From Megaleporinus macrocephalus (Eukaryota > Chordata > Actinopteri > Characiformes > Anostomidae), in NCBI GenBank assembly GCA_021613375.1, contig CM038719.1, positions 34,324,747 through 34,388,746 of the forward strand: a stretch of DNA of 64,000 nucleotides, in the 5' to 3' direction. Both the position numbers and the translations under genes were made by a program. The notes below the pieces were generated by a model. The model was not told where the DNA came from. It searched no databases and worked only from the letters and a program-made list of their open reading frames with translations. Of this stretch, positions 1 to 11,462 are shown one piece after another; within the stretch, counting starts at the first letter, position 1; every line of letters starts with the position of its first letter.

Positions 1-1478
1 AAAGATTGTTACTGTAGATAAAGATTGTTACTGTAGATGAAGAGAGTCACTGTAGATAAAGATTGTTACTGTAGATGAAGATTGTTACTGTAGATGAAGA
101 GAGTCACTGTAGATAAAGATTGTTACTGTAGATAAAGATTGTTACTGTAGATGAAGAGAGTCACTGTAGATAAAGATTGTTACTGTAGATGAAGATTGTT
201 ACTGTAGATGAAGAGAGTCACTGTAGATAAAGATTGTTACTGTAGATGAAGATTGTTACTGTAGATGAAGAGTGTCACTGTAGATAAAGATTGTTACTGT
301 AGATGAAGATTGTTACTGTAGATGAAGAGAGTCACTGTAGATAAAGATTGTTACTGTAGATGAACAGTGTCACTGTAGATAAAGATTGTTACTGTAGATA
401 AAGATTGTTACTGTAGATGAAGAGAGTCACTGTAGATAAAGATTGTTACTGTAGATAAAGATTGTTACTGTAGATGAAGAGAGTCACTGTAGATAAAGAT
501 TGTTACTGTAGATAAAGATTGTTACTGTAGATAAAGATTGTTACTGTAGATGAAGAGAGTCACTGTAGATAAAGATTGTTACTGTAGATAAAGATTGTTA
601 CTGTAGATGAAGAGTGTCACTGTAGATAAAGATTGTTACTGTAGATAAAGATTGTTACTGTAGATGAACAGTGTCACTGTAGATGAAGAGAGTCCCTGTA
701 GATAAAGATTGTTACTGTAGATGAAGAGAGTCACTGTAGATAAAGATTGTTACTGTAGATAAAGATTGTTACTGTAGATGAAGAGAGTCACTGTAGATAA
801 AGATTGTTACTGTAGATGAAGAGTGTCACTGTGGATAAAGATTGTTACTGTAGATGAAGAGAGTCACTGTAGATAAAGATTGTTACTGTAGATGAAGAGA
901 GTCACTGTAGATAAAGATTGTTACTGTAGATAAAGATTGTTACTGTAGATGAAGAGAGTCACTGTAGATAAAGATTGTTACTGTAGATGAACAGTGTCAC
1001 TGTAGATAAAGATTTTTACTGTAAAGATTGTTCCTGTAGATAAAGATTGTTACTGTAGATAAAGATTGTTACTGTAGATGAAGAGAGTCACTGTAGATAA
1101 AGATTGTTACTGTAGATGAAGATTGTTACTGTAGATGAAGAGAGTCACTGTAGATAAAGATTGTTACTGTAGATAAAGATTGTTACTGTAGATGAAGAGA
1201 GTCACTGTAGATAAAGATTGTTACTGTAGATGAAGATTGTTACTGTAGATGAAGAGAGTCACTGTAGATAAAGATTGTTACTGTAGATAAAGATTGTTAC
1301 TGTAGATGAAGAGAGTCATCACTGTAGATAAAGATTGTTACTGTAGATGAAGATTGTTACTGTAGATGAAGAGAGTCACTGTAGATAAAGATTGTTACTG
1401 TAGATAAAGATTGTTACTGTAGATGAAGAGAGTCACTGTAGATAAAGATTGTTACTGTAGATGAAGAGTGTCACTGTA
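1..1478. repeat. 19-bp minisatellite, about 78 copies, truncated by window start
   Basis: Continuous head-to-tail array of a 19-bp unit. Three variants alternate: GATAAAGATTGTTACTGTA, GATGAAGATTGTTACTGTA and GATGAAGAGAGTCACTGTA, with rarer AGTGTCACTGTA and ACAGTGTCACTGTA forms. Register is kept almost throughout. It breaks near 1010-1035 (a shortened unit) and near 1316 (a 3-bp insertion). The array stops sharply where the sequence becomes non-repetitive after 1478 and must continue to the left of the window. No long reading frame crosses it. Confidence 0.97.
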
Positions 1479-2131
1479 GATGCTGCAAAATGTGCTAAGA
1501 TCACAGACATGTTTGCTGCTGTAGCCTCCACGTCCTCTGTGATAGCAGAGCTGGAGGTAACGTTAGCTCTGTTACATGAGAGTGATCAGTAACGATGATT
1601 GATTGGTATCAGTATTTATTGGTATTTGCGTACTTCCCAAATTCTGGCAGCCACGTGCAACACCTTCTGATAAAATAGTAAACGGTCAAGGCTGAGAAGT
1701 GTTCAGAGAAGAGCAGCAGGTGTCCATTTTAGGCTACATGATAGCATTTTAGCTATTTAGGCTAAAGGTGTGTTGAAAGGCTGCATAGTAGTGTGAAGAT
1801 CTGTAAAGCATGAAAGGCTCTCACCTGATTTTGCACAAGTGGTCAATCGTGCTGTTCATGGATCCACTGATTTTGAAACTGAATCTCAATGAGGCGTTGC
1901 TGTTTTCACACATGCAATAAACCAGAAAGCATATACGGTGAAAAATTCTTGTGTAGGACAAACAGAAAATGCAAACAGAGTTATAGTGTAGGAAACTTAT
2001 AAACTCACTCCTGTATGTCAGTAACTTCCAATGTACTCTTGGACCTGTAGAGAAGAAAACATAAACATTTACCTACATTCAGTAGAATGATTACAGTACT
2101 GAGAGAAACAGTGTTCAATATAATAACCATA
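1479..2131. other. Intergenic DNA without recognisable gene
   Basis: Non-repetitive sequence between the minisatellite and the Tc1 element. Only short open frames are present and I recognise no exon, RNA gene or repeat. Confidence 0.5.
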
Positions 2132-3222
2132 TACATTATATTGCCAAAAGTATTTGCCTTCACCCGCATGTGAACCTGAGTAACATCCCATTCTAAATAC
2201 ATAGGGTTTAATATGATGTCAGCCCAACCTTTGCAGCTATAACAGCTTCAACTCTTCTGGGAAGTCTCTCCACACGGTTTGTGTTTATGGGAATGTTTGA
2301 TCGTTCTTCCAGAAGAGCATTTGTGAGGTCAGACACTGATGTTGGACGAGAAGGCCTGGCTCGCAGTCTCCGCTCTAATTCATCTTAAAGGTGTTCTATC
2401 AGGTTGAGGTTCCAGACAATCAAGTTCTTCTACACCAAACTCACTCCTCCATGTCTTTATGGAGCTTACTTTGTGCACTGAATGTTGGAACATGAAAAGG
2501 CCATCGCCAGTTTCCAGTTTCCCATCTGAAGTGTCAAGAGTTCCTTTCCCTGGACCCGAAGGGGCCGAGCCAAACTTCTGACTTCTGAAAACACCCCCAC
2601 ACTGTAATCCCCCCTCCACCAAACTTTACACTTTGCCACACTCAGACTTCTGTCAAACTCAGACTTGGATTGGCAGATGAAGAAGCGTGATTGGTCACTC
2701 TAGACAACACGTCTCCACGTCTAGAGTCCACGGGGGCATGCTTTACACCACTGCATCCAACGCTTTGGATGCAGCTGCTCGGCCATGGAAACCCATTCCA
2801 TGAAGCTCTCTACGCTCTGTTCTAGGGCTGATCTGAAGGCCACATGAAGTTTGGAGGTCTGTAGTGATTGACTCTGCAGAAAGTTGGTGACCTCTGTGCA
2901 CCATGCTCCTCAGCATCTGCTGACCCCCCTCTGGCATTTTACACGCCTATGACTTCTCAATCTGTTGTCAATCTCTTACACGTTCTTATAACACCACTGA
3001 CAGTCCACTGTGGAATATTTAGTAGTGAGGAAACTTCACGACTGGACTTGTTGCACAGGTGGCGTCCTATCACGGTACCACGCTGGAGTTCACTGAGCTC
3101 CTGAGAGTGACCCACTCTTTCACTAATGTGTGTAGAAGCAGTCTTCATGTCTAGATGCTGGTTTTATATACCTGTGACCATGGAGGTGATTGGCGACAGA
3201 ATACTTTTGGCAATACAGTGTA
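2132..3222 (-). mobile_element. Decayed Tc1/mariner-type DNA transposon
   Basis: About 1.09 kb bounded by inverted ends that both read TACA(T/C)T(A/G)TATTGCCAAAAG inward, next to TA dinucleotides as expected for Tc1/mariner insertion. Read on the minus strand, transposase pieces appear in order: an N-terminal helix-turn-helix part (about 3148-2957, with LCNKSSREVSSLLNIP), a middle part (2937-2743, with RELHGMGFHGRAAA) and a C-terminal part (2622-2380, with KTWRSEFGVEELD). They lie in different frames with stops between them, so the transposase is dead. Relatives of the same family are at 10310-10405, 23152-23340 and 59337-59905. Confidence 0.88.
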
Positions 3223-3239
3223 TATTATAAGTGTATTAA

Positions 3240-3732
3240 TCACATTCTCTTGAAGATGTCTTGCGTGGTATGGATGTATTTGTCCAGCTGAAAGGCCAGG
3301 ACTTCCACATTGCCCAGCCAAGGAGAGAAGAAAGCTCCATCATCTCTCTTAAAGGTAATGAGGAGTGGGGACACGGTTCTGGCTGTTGAGATCACCAATC
3401 GTACATCCTCATTGTTCACCCCCTTTAGCTGGACGATCTCATCTATGAACACAGACGGTGAGGTGACTGCTAGCTTTTCTACTGCCTCCAGAAAGTGCTG
3501 AAGTTCCTTCAGGCCCACCAGAGTGTTTTCCAGCACTGCCCCCAGCTTCTTCTCCAACTCCTGCTTTCTGACACTGCCTGAAACTTTGTCTGCATGGATT
3601 TTGATGTCTTGTATCATCTTTAACTCCGCCTCCCTCTGAAGGATCCACTGTTGTTGTTCTGTGTCACAGAAGTTCTTCACTACTTGGATGTATCTGAGGG
3701 TCTCAAAGATGTACTTTCGCAGGTGTTCTTCT
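3240..3732 (-). pseudogene. Apolipoprotein-L-like exon, minus-strand copy that has lost its 3' splice partner
   Basis: On the minus strand a good acceptor (pyrimidine tract, then CCCAG) precedes an open exon entered in phase 2. It encodes a segment parallel to the exon at 17805-18311: shared blocks include RYI..VKNFCD, LGA/VILx[25 protein letters not shown] and KRDDGAFFSP. The plus-strand copy ends in a normal donor after ...KEM. Here the same place reads AGA ATG TGA, so the donor is gone and a stop follows. A Tc1 element lies 17 bp beyond the stop (3222). I found no later exons of this copy on the far side. It is probably a truncated pseudogene, or less likely a gene with a shortened last exon. 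No start exon was found upstream. Confidence 0.68.
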
Positions 3733-4148
3733 CTGGGCAAAGAAAAAAGAGGTAAATGATGAGGGGGTCATGTAAACTGACCACCTGGACATATTACAGT
3801 ATATTTCCAATGAGTGGTGGATACTTACAGGGCACATATCACATAAAGACTAATTAGAAATTTAAAAATAAATAAATAAATGAAAGATTGTGATGTCCTA
3901 TGTAAATGTTATGTTTTAACCTCTGACATTCACTCCCTGGTTCACACGGTCTGTATAAGTCATATTTTTTGTGATTTACACATTTAGATACATTGAGTCA
4001 TAAAAAAAAAACTACAATCTAATAAATTGTCACATTTTATTAATTTATTTATTTTGTAGAAAATCAAGAAATTATTTCGCTTAACCAGGATTTGTGTACG
4101 GCTGACCACTAACCTACAGAGTCGCATCATTTCACACAACGAAGCTAA
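3733..4148. other. AT-rich intergenic or intronic stretch
   Basis: AT-rich DNA upstream (in minus sense) of the apolipoprotein-L-like exon, with A runs around 4002-4010. No exon or regulatory element recognised. Confidence 0.4.
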
Positions 4149-4842
4149 ATGTCAGGTATATGTGTTATATATGGTATATGTGTTATATATGGTATATATG
4201 TTATATATGGTATATGTGTTATATATGGTATATGTGTTATATATGGTATATATGTTATATATGGTATATGTGTTATATATGGTATATATGTTATATATGG
4301 TATATGTGTTATATATGGTATATATGTTATATATGGTATATGTGTTATATATGGTATATGTGTTATATATGGTATATACATTATATATGATATATGTGTT
4401 ATATATGGTATATGTGTTATATATGGTATGTGTTATATATGGTATATGTTATATATGGTATATGTGTTATATATGGTATATTTGTTATATATGGTATATG
4501 TGTTATATATGGTATATGTGTTATATATGGTATATAAGTTATATATGATATATGTGTTATATATGGTATATGTGTTATATATGGTATATGTTATCTATGG
4601 TATATGTGTTATATATGGTACATGTGTTATATATGGTATATGTGTTATATATGGTATATAAGTTATATATGATATATGTGTTATATATGGTACATGTGTT
4701 ATATATGGTACATGTGTTATATATGGTATATGTGTTATATATGGTATATGTGTTATATATGGTATATGTGTTATATATGGTACATGTGTTATATATGGTA
4801 TATGTGTTATATATGGTACATGTGTTATATATGGTAATGTGT
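4149..4842. repeat. 18-bp AT-rich minisatellite, about 38 copies
   Basis: Tandem unit ATATATGGTATATGTGTT with minor variants (GGTACATG, GGTATATA, and 16-bp units such as near 4436 and 4448). Because 18 is a multiple of three, several frames stay open on both strands and give hexapeptide repeats of the type ICVIYG or YIPYIT. These are by-products of the period and not evidence of a protein. The unit is partly self-complementary (ATATAT, GTATAT/ATATAC). Confidence 0.96.
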
Positions 4843-5512
<670 letters not shown>

Positions 5513-5828
5513 CAAACATATATACACAAAACTACAAAACTCTGTGAGACAGTGGTGACAGATAGTGTCTATTCTCTTTAATGTGATTCATTGCCTTATT
5601 AAAATGTTATCAAACAGTTATTTTTAAGGTTAATTGATATGTAATTGATATGAAATTGATATCTAATCTTGCTTTAAATAGTCACTGAGAGTGCTATAAC
5701 ATTAGCAAGGTCATTTATAGGGGCAATAATGTGTTTTTGTTTTTATAAACATACTTACAGAATTTTCTCTTTAGCAGCAATCAGTACATATTCATGTATT
5801 AATATTTTTTAAAGATAATGATTTGAAC

Positions 5829-5877
5829 TTTTATACTATACTATACTATACTATACTATACTATACTATACTATACT
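5829..5877. repeat. (ACTAT)n pentanucleotide microsatellite
   Basis: About nine tandem copies of ACTAT, ending in ACTCTAG. Confidence 0.95.
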
Positions 5878-7367
5878 CTAGCCTCCCCTACAGTATTTCT
5901 TTAGACACCATTCATGCTTTTAACCACCAGGGGTCAATAATGTGCGGTGGCTTGAGAGAAGTAATTCTCAACATATGTACACAGCTATGGTCTTAACCCT
6001 GTCTGTTGTAGAGTCCTAGCGAATGGTCTTTTCCTGCCCCCTCTTTGCGGAGAGCTGATCACCCCTCTCCTTTTGTTTGTGTAGACCCTTTGAAATGCCT
6101 ATATGGTGATACCAATCGCCCCACCACATCTACTCTTCATCTCTATTTGTTCTCATCTTCTTCTCCCTTTCCCACTTCTTTACCTCCTCTTCTTCCTCCA
6201 CATTCATCCCCTCCCCTTTTGTCCTTCTGTTGACCCTCAGGACCCCTACCTAAACCATGTCAGATTAGACTAGACTAGATTGGAGAGTGGACTTCATGAG
6301 ACTGGACCGGCAGCAGAGCGATGACCTAAGCCTACATCTCTGTATGTGTGAATAAACTCCTGGTCAACGCTCCAGCTCTCCAGCTCTCCAGTCTCCTGAT
6401 TGCATCTGAATTTCTAACAGGCTTTAAAAGATTAATGCCTAACGGACTGCTCTATGAAACCATTGCTAGTCCCCAGGAAACCAGATATATGACCCCTGCA
6501 ATCACTAGGCTCCTCCTCTGTTTTCCTCTCTGAGGCATCCACGTTGTTAGTATTATAATCACATGATTCGTGACTAGTGGAGCTTAAAGCTTCACCACTG
6601 AGAAATAAAGAAACCCACTAGTGTGTGTGACCCCCAGTGTCTACAAAGCACACTTGCTATGTAAGTATTGAATAAAGGCTTCTGCACTTAAACAGAGTTT
6701 CTAACAAAAAGCCATCTGGGATTTGGTCATGTGTGCACAACTCCAACTGGACATACACTCCAATATACACGTGTAGTAGCCACAGTTTTATGATTTACAA
6801 GGATTTTTTAAGATATGCTCACTCGCCCCTGTGGTTCCAGCAGCCTTGTCAGAATAACATGTTGGAATTTAGAAAGGCCTTCTTTATCTACTCACCTGAC
6901 TCTGGCAACCGTTTGATTTCCTCTGGGTTTGAAACGACTGAAGAACTTTGCAAAACTGAATAAAACACAGTGAGTTAACACACATTAGCAGTCTTGTTCA
7001 TCTTGTTTAATGTTTATTTCTTAGTTTGTTTGTTCCCAGGACAAAACAAGCAGTGCTTTCACTTCGTTAGCTTATTGGACATCTTAACATGTTATGAAAT
7101 ATTTGTATGTGTAATTATAGAATCATTTAATTCCAACTATCAAATAGAATATTTAAAAAAAGGCTGTGCACTCACAATTTTCCCATTTTGTCCAGTCAGA
7201 ATGGGATCACTCCTTCAGATTAACAAAACAACAAGGGCAGTTTCTCTTTCCTTTCTGTTAATATTTACACATCAGGCCCTCCACTACTACCACTGATAAC
7301 AGCTTAACCTTCGACCTCTTGTTGACAGCTGACTTTCTGAGCCGTGGAGCGGGTTTGACACTGGGGG
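5878..7367. other. Intergenic DNA; pyrimidine-rich tract at 6120-6235
   Basis: No exon or transposon recognised. A C/T-rich stretch of about 115 bp (6120-6235) and several scattered AATAAA words occur without other signs of a transcription unit. Confidence 0.4.
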
Positions 7368-8312
7368 GGGCACATTTGCTTATGAATCAAAACCCATCCT
7401 ATTCCCTAAATATTATCTATAAGCTGATTCCACTGTAGGTAAAGTAGTAAATCACTGTATGTATAGTGACGTAGAAAAACGTTTGTGGAATTACAGTAAA
7501 TTACAAATAAATAAATAAAATACAACATTATCTGTACGTCTAATTATTATTAGATAAATCCAATTAAAGATCACTTTACAAACTAAACTAGATTCTCCAC
7601 ATTACATGGTACTGCTGTCAGAAAACCTTTAAATTATACATGCAATGTCTGGATTATATACACACATAACTAAAAATATATTAATTACTTTGGAGATTAA
7701 TGCTGAAATGAAATGACAAATAAAATGTATGTTTCCTGACTAGACAAGACTAACATTAATGTTAGACAGTAAGGCTGTGTCCCAAACAGCACCCTCTGGA
7801 ACATTACATACTGCACTACTGAAAGCACTTCTAACGCTGGTGTCCTTTTATTTATTTATTTATTTATTTATTTATTTTATTATATTTTATGTATTTAGTG
7901 TAGGAGCAGTCTGCAGTTTGGGGCGTGGCCAGAGAGTAATGTAACTCTACGTTTCAGAGTGCTTTCTGATTAAAGTTAATATAAACGTTAGCTAACCCAA
8001 ACCCTCCTAGTCTGTTACCATGACAACACATTATACAAAAGCTGTTTTATTGCAGTATATTTTGCTATTCACACCTCTCATTTAAAGCTGGCACAAACTA
8101 CCCGACGCTCCAACTAGGCGAGAGCTCGACTCTAGAGTAGCTGCTGACTGTAGGATATTTCTGAACAGGCATCTCAACACAAGTCTTAACCAAGTGAAAG
8201 ACCACCTAACAACCAGAGCCCGTTGCTAACAACAAACACAGTGTGTGAATTGCGAAGGCTGACAAAACGTGCTTTAAAAATAAAGTGTTTTTAAACAGTT
8301 TCCGCTTTTTCT
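7368..8312. repeat. Left arm of large inverted duplication
   Basis: Reverse-complementary over about 0.94 kb to 16240-17178. Matching landmarks in order include TGAATCAAAAC next to the boundary, AGTAAATCACTGTATGTATA, AATTATTATTAGATAAATCC, ATTATACATGCAATGTCTGG, GGCTGTGTCCCAAACAGCAC, CAGTCTGCAGTTTGGGGCGT and AACCCAAACCCTCCT. The match ends near CAGTTTCC. Small indels and substitutions separate the arms, and a (TTTA)n tract near 7848-7877 differs in length. No coding exon is seen inside. Confidence 0.88.
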
Positions 8313-8873
8313 GTGGTTTGATTTTTGGGTGGGACAAATCTACCTGTTTCTGATATTGGGTGGGTCACATCCCCCCCGGTCCCTAGGCCAATGCATCCTA
8401 CAATGCAAAAAAGCATGATAGATGACATAACAGACCTCCGAAGTTGGATCTCATTCTGTAGTCGGTACATGCCTGTATACAAAACAGGGTGTATTTATGC
8501 TATTATTTTAATGCCAGCACTTCTAAAGTCACATTACCTGAAAGTAAGTCTACTTCAACACTATTATATATTAGCATGCTTGTGTACAGTACACCTGTGA
8601 CCAAAAACAAAAGGAGAATAAAGCATCACATCTTACAATTGTTCTTCATAAGTATAGCTTTGCAGCTGACTCCTTGATTCTGATGATGCATTAGCTTGCC
8701 TGCAATTGCTAGACCCAAGCGAAAGATCCAATCACAGTTACAGTTAAAGTGCAGGAATACAGTGAGTAGATGTTCTAGACAGTGTTTTGGTCTGTACTGT
8801 GTCACTGACAAAGACAGGCTGAGAGATTAAACTAACAATAATGAAACTATAGCTAGACAGGCTAACATCTCAC

Positions 8874-9139
8874 CTTCTGTATGGAGCGAGACCAGTTCAT
8901 CATAGTATTGCCTCCAACTGAGCTGCACATCCACACAGAGCTGGCCCACCTAGACAACTTGCCTAAGGCCTTGTAGTTGGTGCTGAGGAGAGAGAGAGGT
9001 GTGGTCAGCACAGATGTGACCAGTTCTGCAGTGGAGAAGTAAGTCACTTTAAAGCCGGTGTGGGTGCAGAAGCTGACAGAACTGATCTGAGGACTGGTCA
9101 TATCCGAAGCCACACATCCAGTGGTGAAGGGCTGTCAGT
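8874..9139 (-). CDS. Possible internal exon of an unidentified minus-strand gene
   Basis: On the minus strand an open frame of about 85 codons starts after a possible acceptor (ACTGACAG at about 9140) and ends in a strong-looking donor, CAGAAG|GTGAGA. The peptide contains SVSFCTHTGFKVTYFSTAEL and then NYKALGKLSRWASSVWMCSS, with several cysteines and a possible NWS glycosylation site. I do not recognise the family. A signal-peptide-like ORF lies just upstream at 9153-9299, so this may be a secreted or membrane protein remnant. The joining frames do not fit without an unseen splice or frameshift, and no downstream exon was found. Chance ORF remains possible. Confidence 0.25.
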
Positions 9140-9152
9140 GATGAACATGCAG

Positions 9153-9299
9153 TCAGCTGAGACATCTGGATAGGGCTTGATTATTGGGTGACACTATGAG
9201 AGAGACACTAAAAGCCCCTGTATGTACATCCTGCAGGTCCCCAATGAATGATAGTCTCGCCAAAAAGAACAGCACCACCAGCAAACACACGGAGTCCAT
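9153..9299 (-). CDS. Short ORF with signal-peptide-like start, unidentified
   Basis: A 48-codon minus-strand frame opens with ATG and a hydrophobic run, MDSVCLLVVLFFLARLSF, followed by polar residues and a stop at 9153-9155. The start resembles a secretory leader, often a first exon in fish receptor genes. A possible donor (GAT|GTACAT) lies just after the leader. Together with 8874-9139 it may be part of one broken gene, but no family is recognised. Confidence 0.22.
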   Translation of the reverse strand: MDSVCLLVVLFFLARLSFIGDLQDVHTGAFSVSLIVSPNNQALSRCLS

Positions 9300-9564
9300 G
9301 GTAAGCCAAACGTCAATGTCAGACTTCTGCTACAGTTCAGTTAACATACACCAGCACCAGTCACAGAGACCTGGCCAGAGGTTCAAGGCATGGGCCTGGG
9401 CCTGGACTTTTTAAGAAATAGTGGAAGTCAAATGGACCTACAGAGTGCTGAGATGAGTTTCAGAGAAGGCAAAGTAGTGATGATGAAGCCAGCAGATCAA
9501 GTCCAGGGCCTCCAGGCTGAGGTGCACTGTCGCACAGCATGTCATGGGTAAAGCCACCAGGGCT

Positions 9565-9714
<150 letters not shown>

Positions 9715-9799
9715 AAACACAATACAAAAAACAATAAGGTATATAAAGAAGAATAAAGAACTCCAATAGTAAAAAAGAATATATACAAGAAGGTAGGTA

Positions 9800-10110
9800 G
9801 TGCAGTGATAAATTAGTAGTAGTAGTAATTAGTAGTAGTAGTAAGTAGTAGTAGGTAGTGCAGTAATAAATTAGGTAATGTGTAAGAGAAAAATGGGAAT
9901 CAGTAGATATATGACAGTACTGGGATATTTATTAAAAAATAAATAAATGTGCAAAGATTGTATTAAGTAAATGTTAAATAGTGTTAAATACTGTCCAGGA
10001 GTGCAAATGTACAGGGTGTACAGCAAAGTGTCAATAGTGTCTATGAGTGCTGACATAAGATGACCAGTAAAGTGTCAATAGTGACCAGGAGTGCAGATGT
10101 ACAGTAATGT
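9800..10110. repeat. (TAG)n tract and retroposon-tail-like sequence
   Basis: GTA/TAG trinucleotide runs (9818-9855) are followed by degenerate repeats of AGTGCAAATGTACAG and AAGTGTCAATAGTG (about 9995-10105). With the adjacent A-rich sequence this resembles the simple-repeat tail of a dispersed fish retroposon. Boundaries are not defined. Confidence 0.4.
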
Positions 10111-10309
10111 GATTACAGTACAAATAAAAATAAAAATAACTCATCTGTCCTCCTCCCTTAGGTCCCTGTTTCTTATTTAATTTCCAATTCCATTGCAAAC
10201 ACATGCATTCTCTCCGCACTGGTGATCCACCAGTAGAGGCATTTTGTGTATTTGTTCTTGTTTTAACGAAATATTCACAGTGGGAACCACTATGACCATG
10301 AATCCATGA

Positions 10310-10405
10310 GTCCAGCCTCAACAGAGGAGAGTCTTCACAACACCTTTGGGATGAATTAAAGCGGAGACTGCGAGCCAGGCCTTTAGTGTCCAACATCAGT
10401 TGGCT
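10310..10405 (+). mobile_element. Tc1/mariner fragment
   Basis: About 95 bp matching the transposase 3' part of the element at 2132-3222 (ACACCTTTGGGATGAATTAA followed by GCGGAGACTGCGAGCCAGGC), in plus orientation. Both ends are missing. Confidence 0.75.
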
Positions 10406-11462
10406 TGGACCTTGATACCCTTTCTTATGTTTATTTTTATGCATTTCTTTCCATCCTTCTCTTTGTTTTCTCATTTCTTTCATGAACTGAGACTGGTTGT
10501 AAAAAAGAGCTATACAGATAAATGTTGATTGATTGAGATCAGATTCTGATAAACTCTGCTTGGTGAGATACCCTCTCCTGTTTATCATCACTGGATTGTT
10601 TAAAACTGTGGATGCTTGACAGACAGACAGCACACAGACAGTCAAGCAGTTCCTGTGTGGTTTTTCTGTTTCTCAAGTGTTATTAACTGGCTTCCTGTGG
10701 GTATGACCTGATTTCATAAGAAACTACAGGATAGAAAGGAAAGGAAAACGTGATAACCTTATTTAACCACTCTGGCAGTCTTTACTCGGGCTGGCTGCTT
10801 CATTGGCTGCTCTCCTGAGCGACACTGGACTAGTAAGTGCACATCTTGTTATATTAGTTCTGTGTATCTTGTAGTGTTGATGGCCCTGCAGGTAAAACAA
10901 GGACAAAGGCTCTGTAGTTTTCTGACATGCCATGAAAACAGTACATGTGTTAATGCTTTAATGAGTTTCTGATATGAGCAGTACAGTAATTGAAAGTAAC
11001 ATCTACAGAGAACATACTTCAACACATTTTTCATTCAAAATGTCTATTTATTTGTGGAGTTTACCATAAAACTAATCAGAAGTTGGTCTCTGTAGAGAAA
11101 ATGGTAAATTTATAATCACCTAGAAAATGACTGTGTGTTTAGGAAAGTATTTACAAAGTACTAAATTGATTGCTATGGTTAAACATTCTGGCAACAACTT
11201 GATTAAGTCTTGGTTCTCAGTAACACATGAACCCTTGAAGTTTAGTCTGAAGAAACTTCTTCTTTACTCCAGGGTTAAACAGCCTTCTCCACATCTCAAG
11301 ATAAGGAGCCGAACAAGAACTGAAGCAAGATGGACTTGACTGTATACACAACTGTGAGTCAAACTGAGCTCCAAAGCAGGTTGGTAGTTAAAGCTACAGG
11401 TGTGAAATGTGTGTTAAGTGTGCTCACTGTTGCCAACTCCTCAGTGAGGAAAGTAGCTATTG
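10406..11462. other. Intergenic DNA, nothing recognised
   Basis: Unique sequence between the Tc1 fragment and the large minisatellite. No exon with plausible splice sites recognised. Confidence 0.4.

Noticed and set aside
1..1478. CRISPR-like array
   Set aside because: There are no unique spacers; variants are simple mutations of one 19-bp unit in a vertebrate genome.
4149..4661. ORFs of ICVIYG/YIPYIT repeats
   Set aside because: They arise from the 18-bp period being a multiple of three and are open on both strands.
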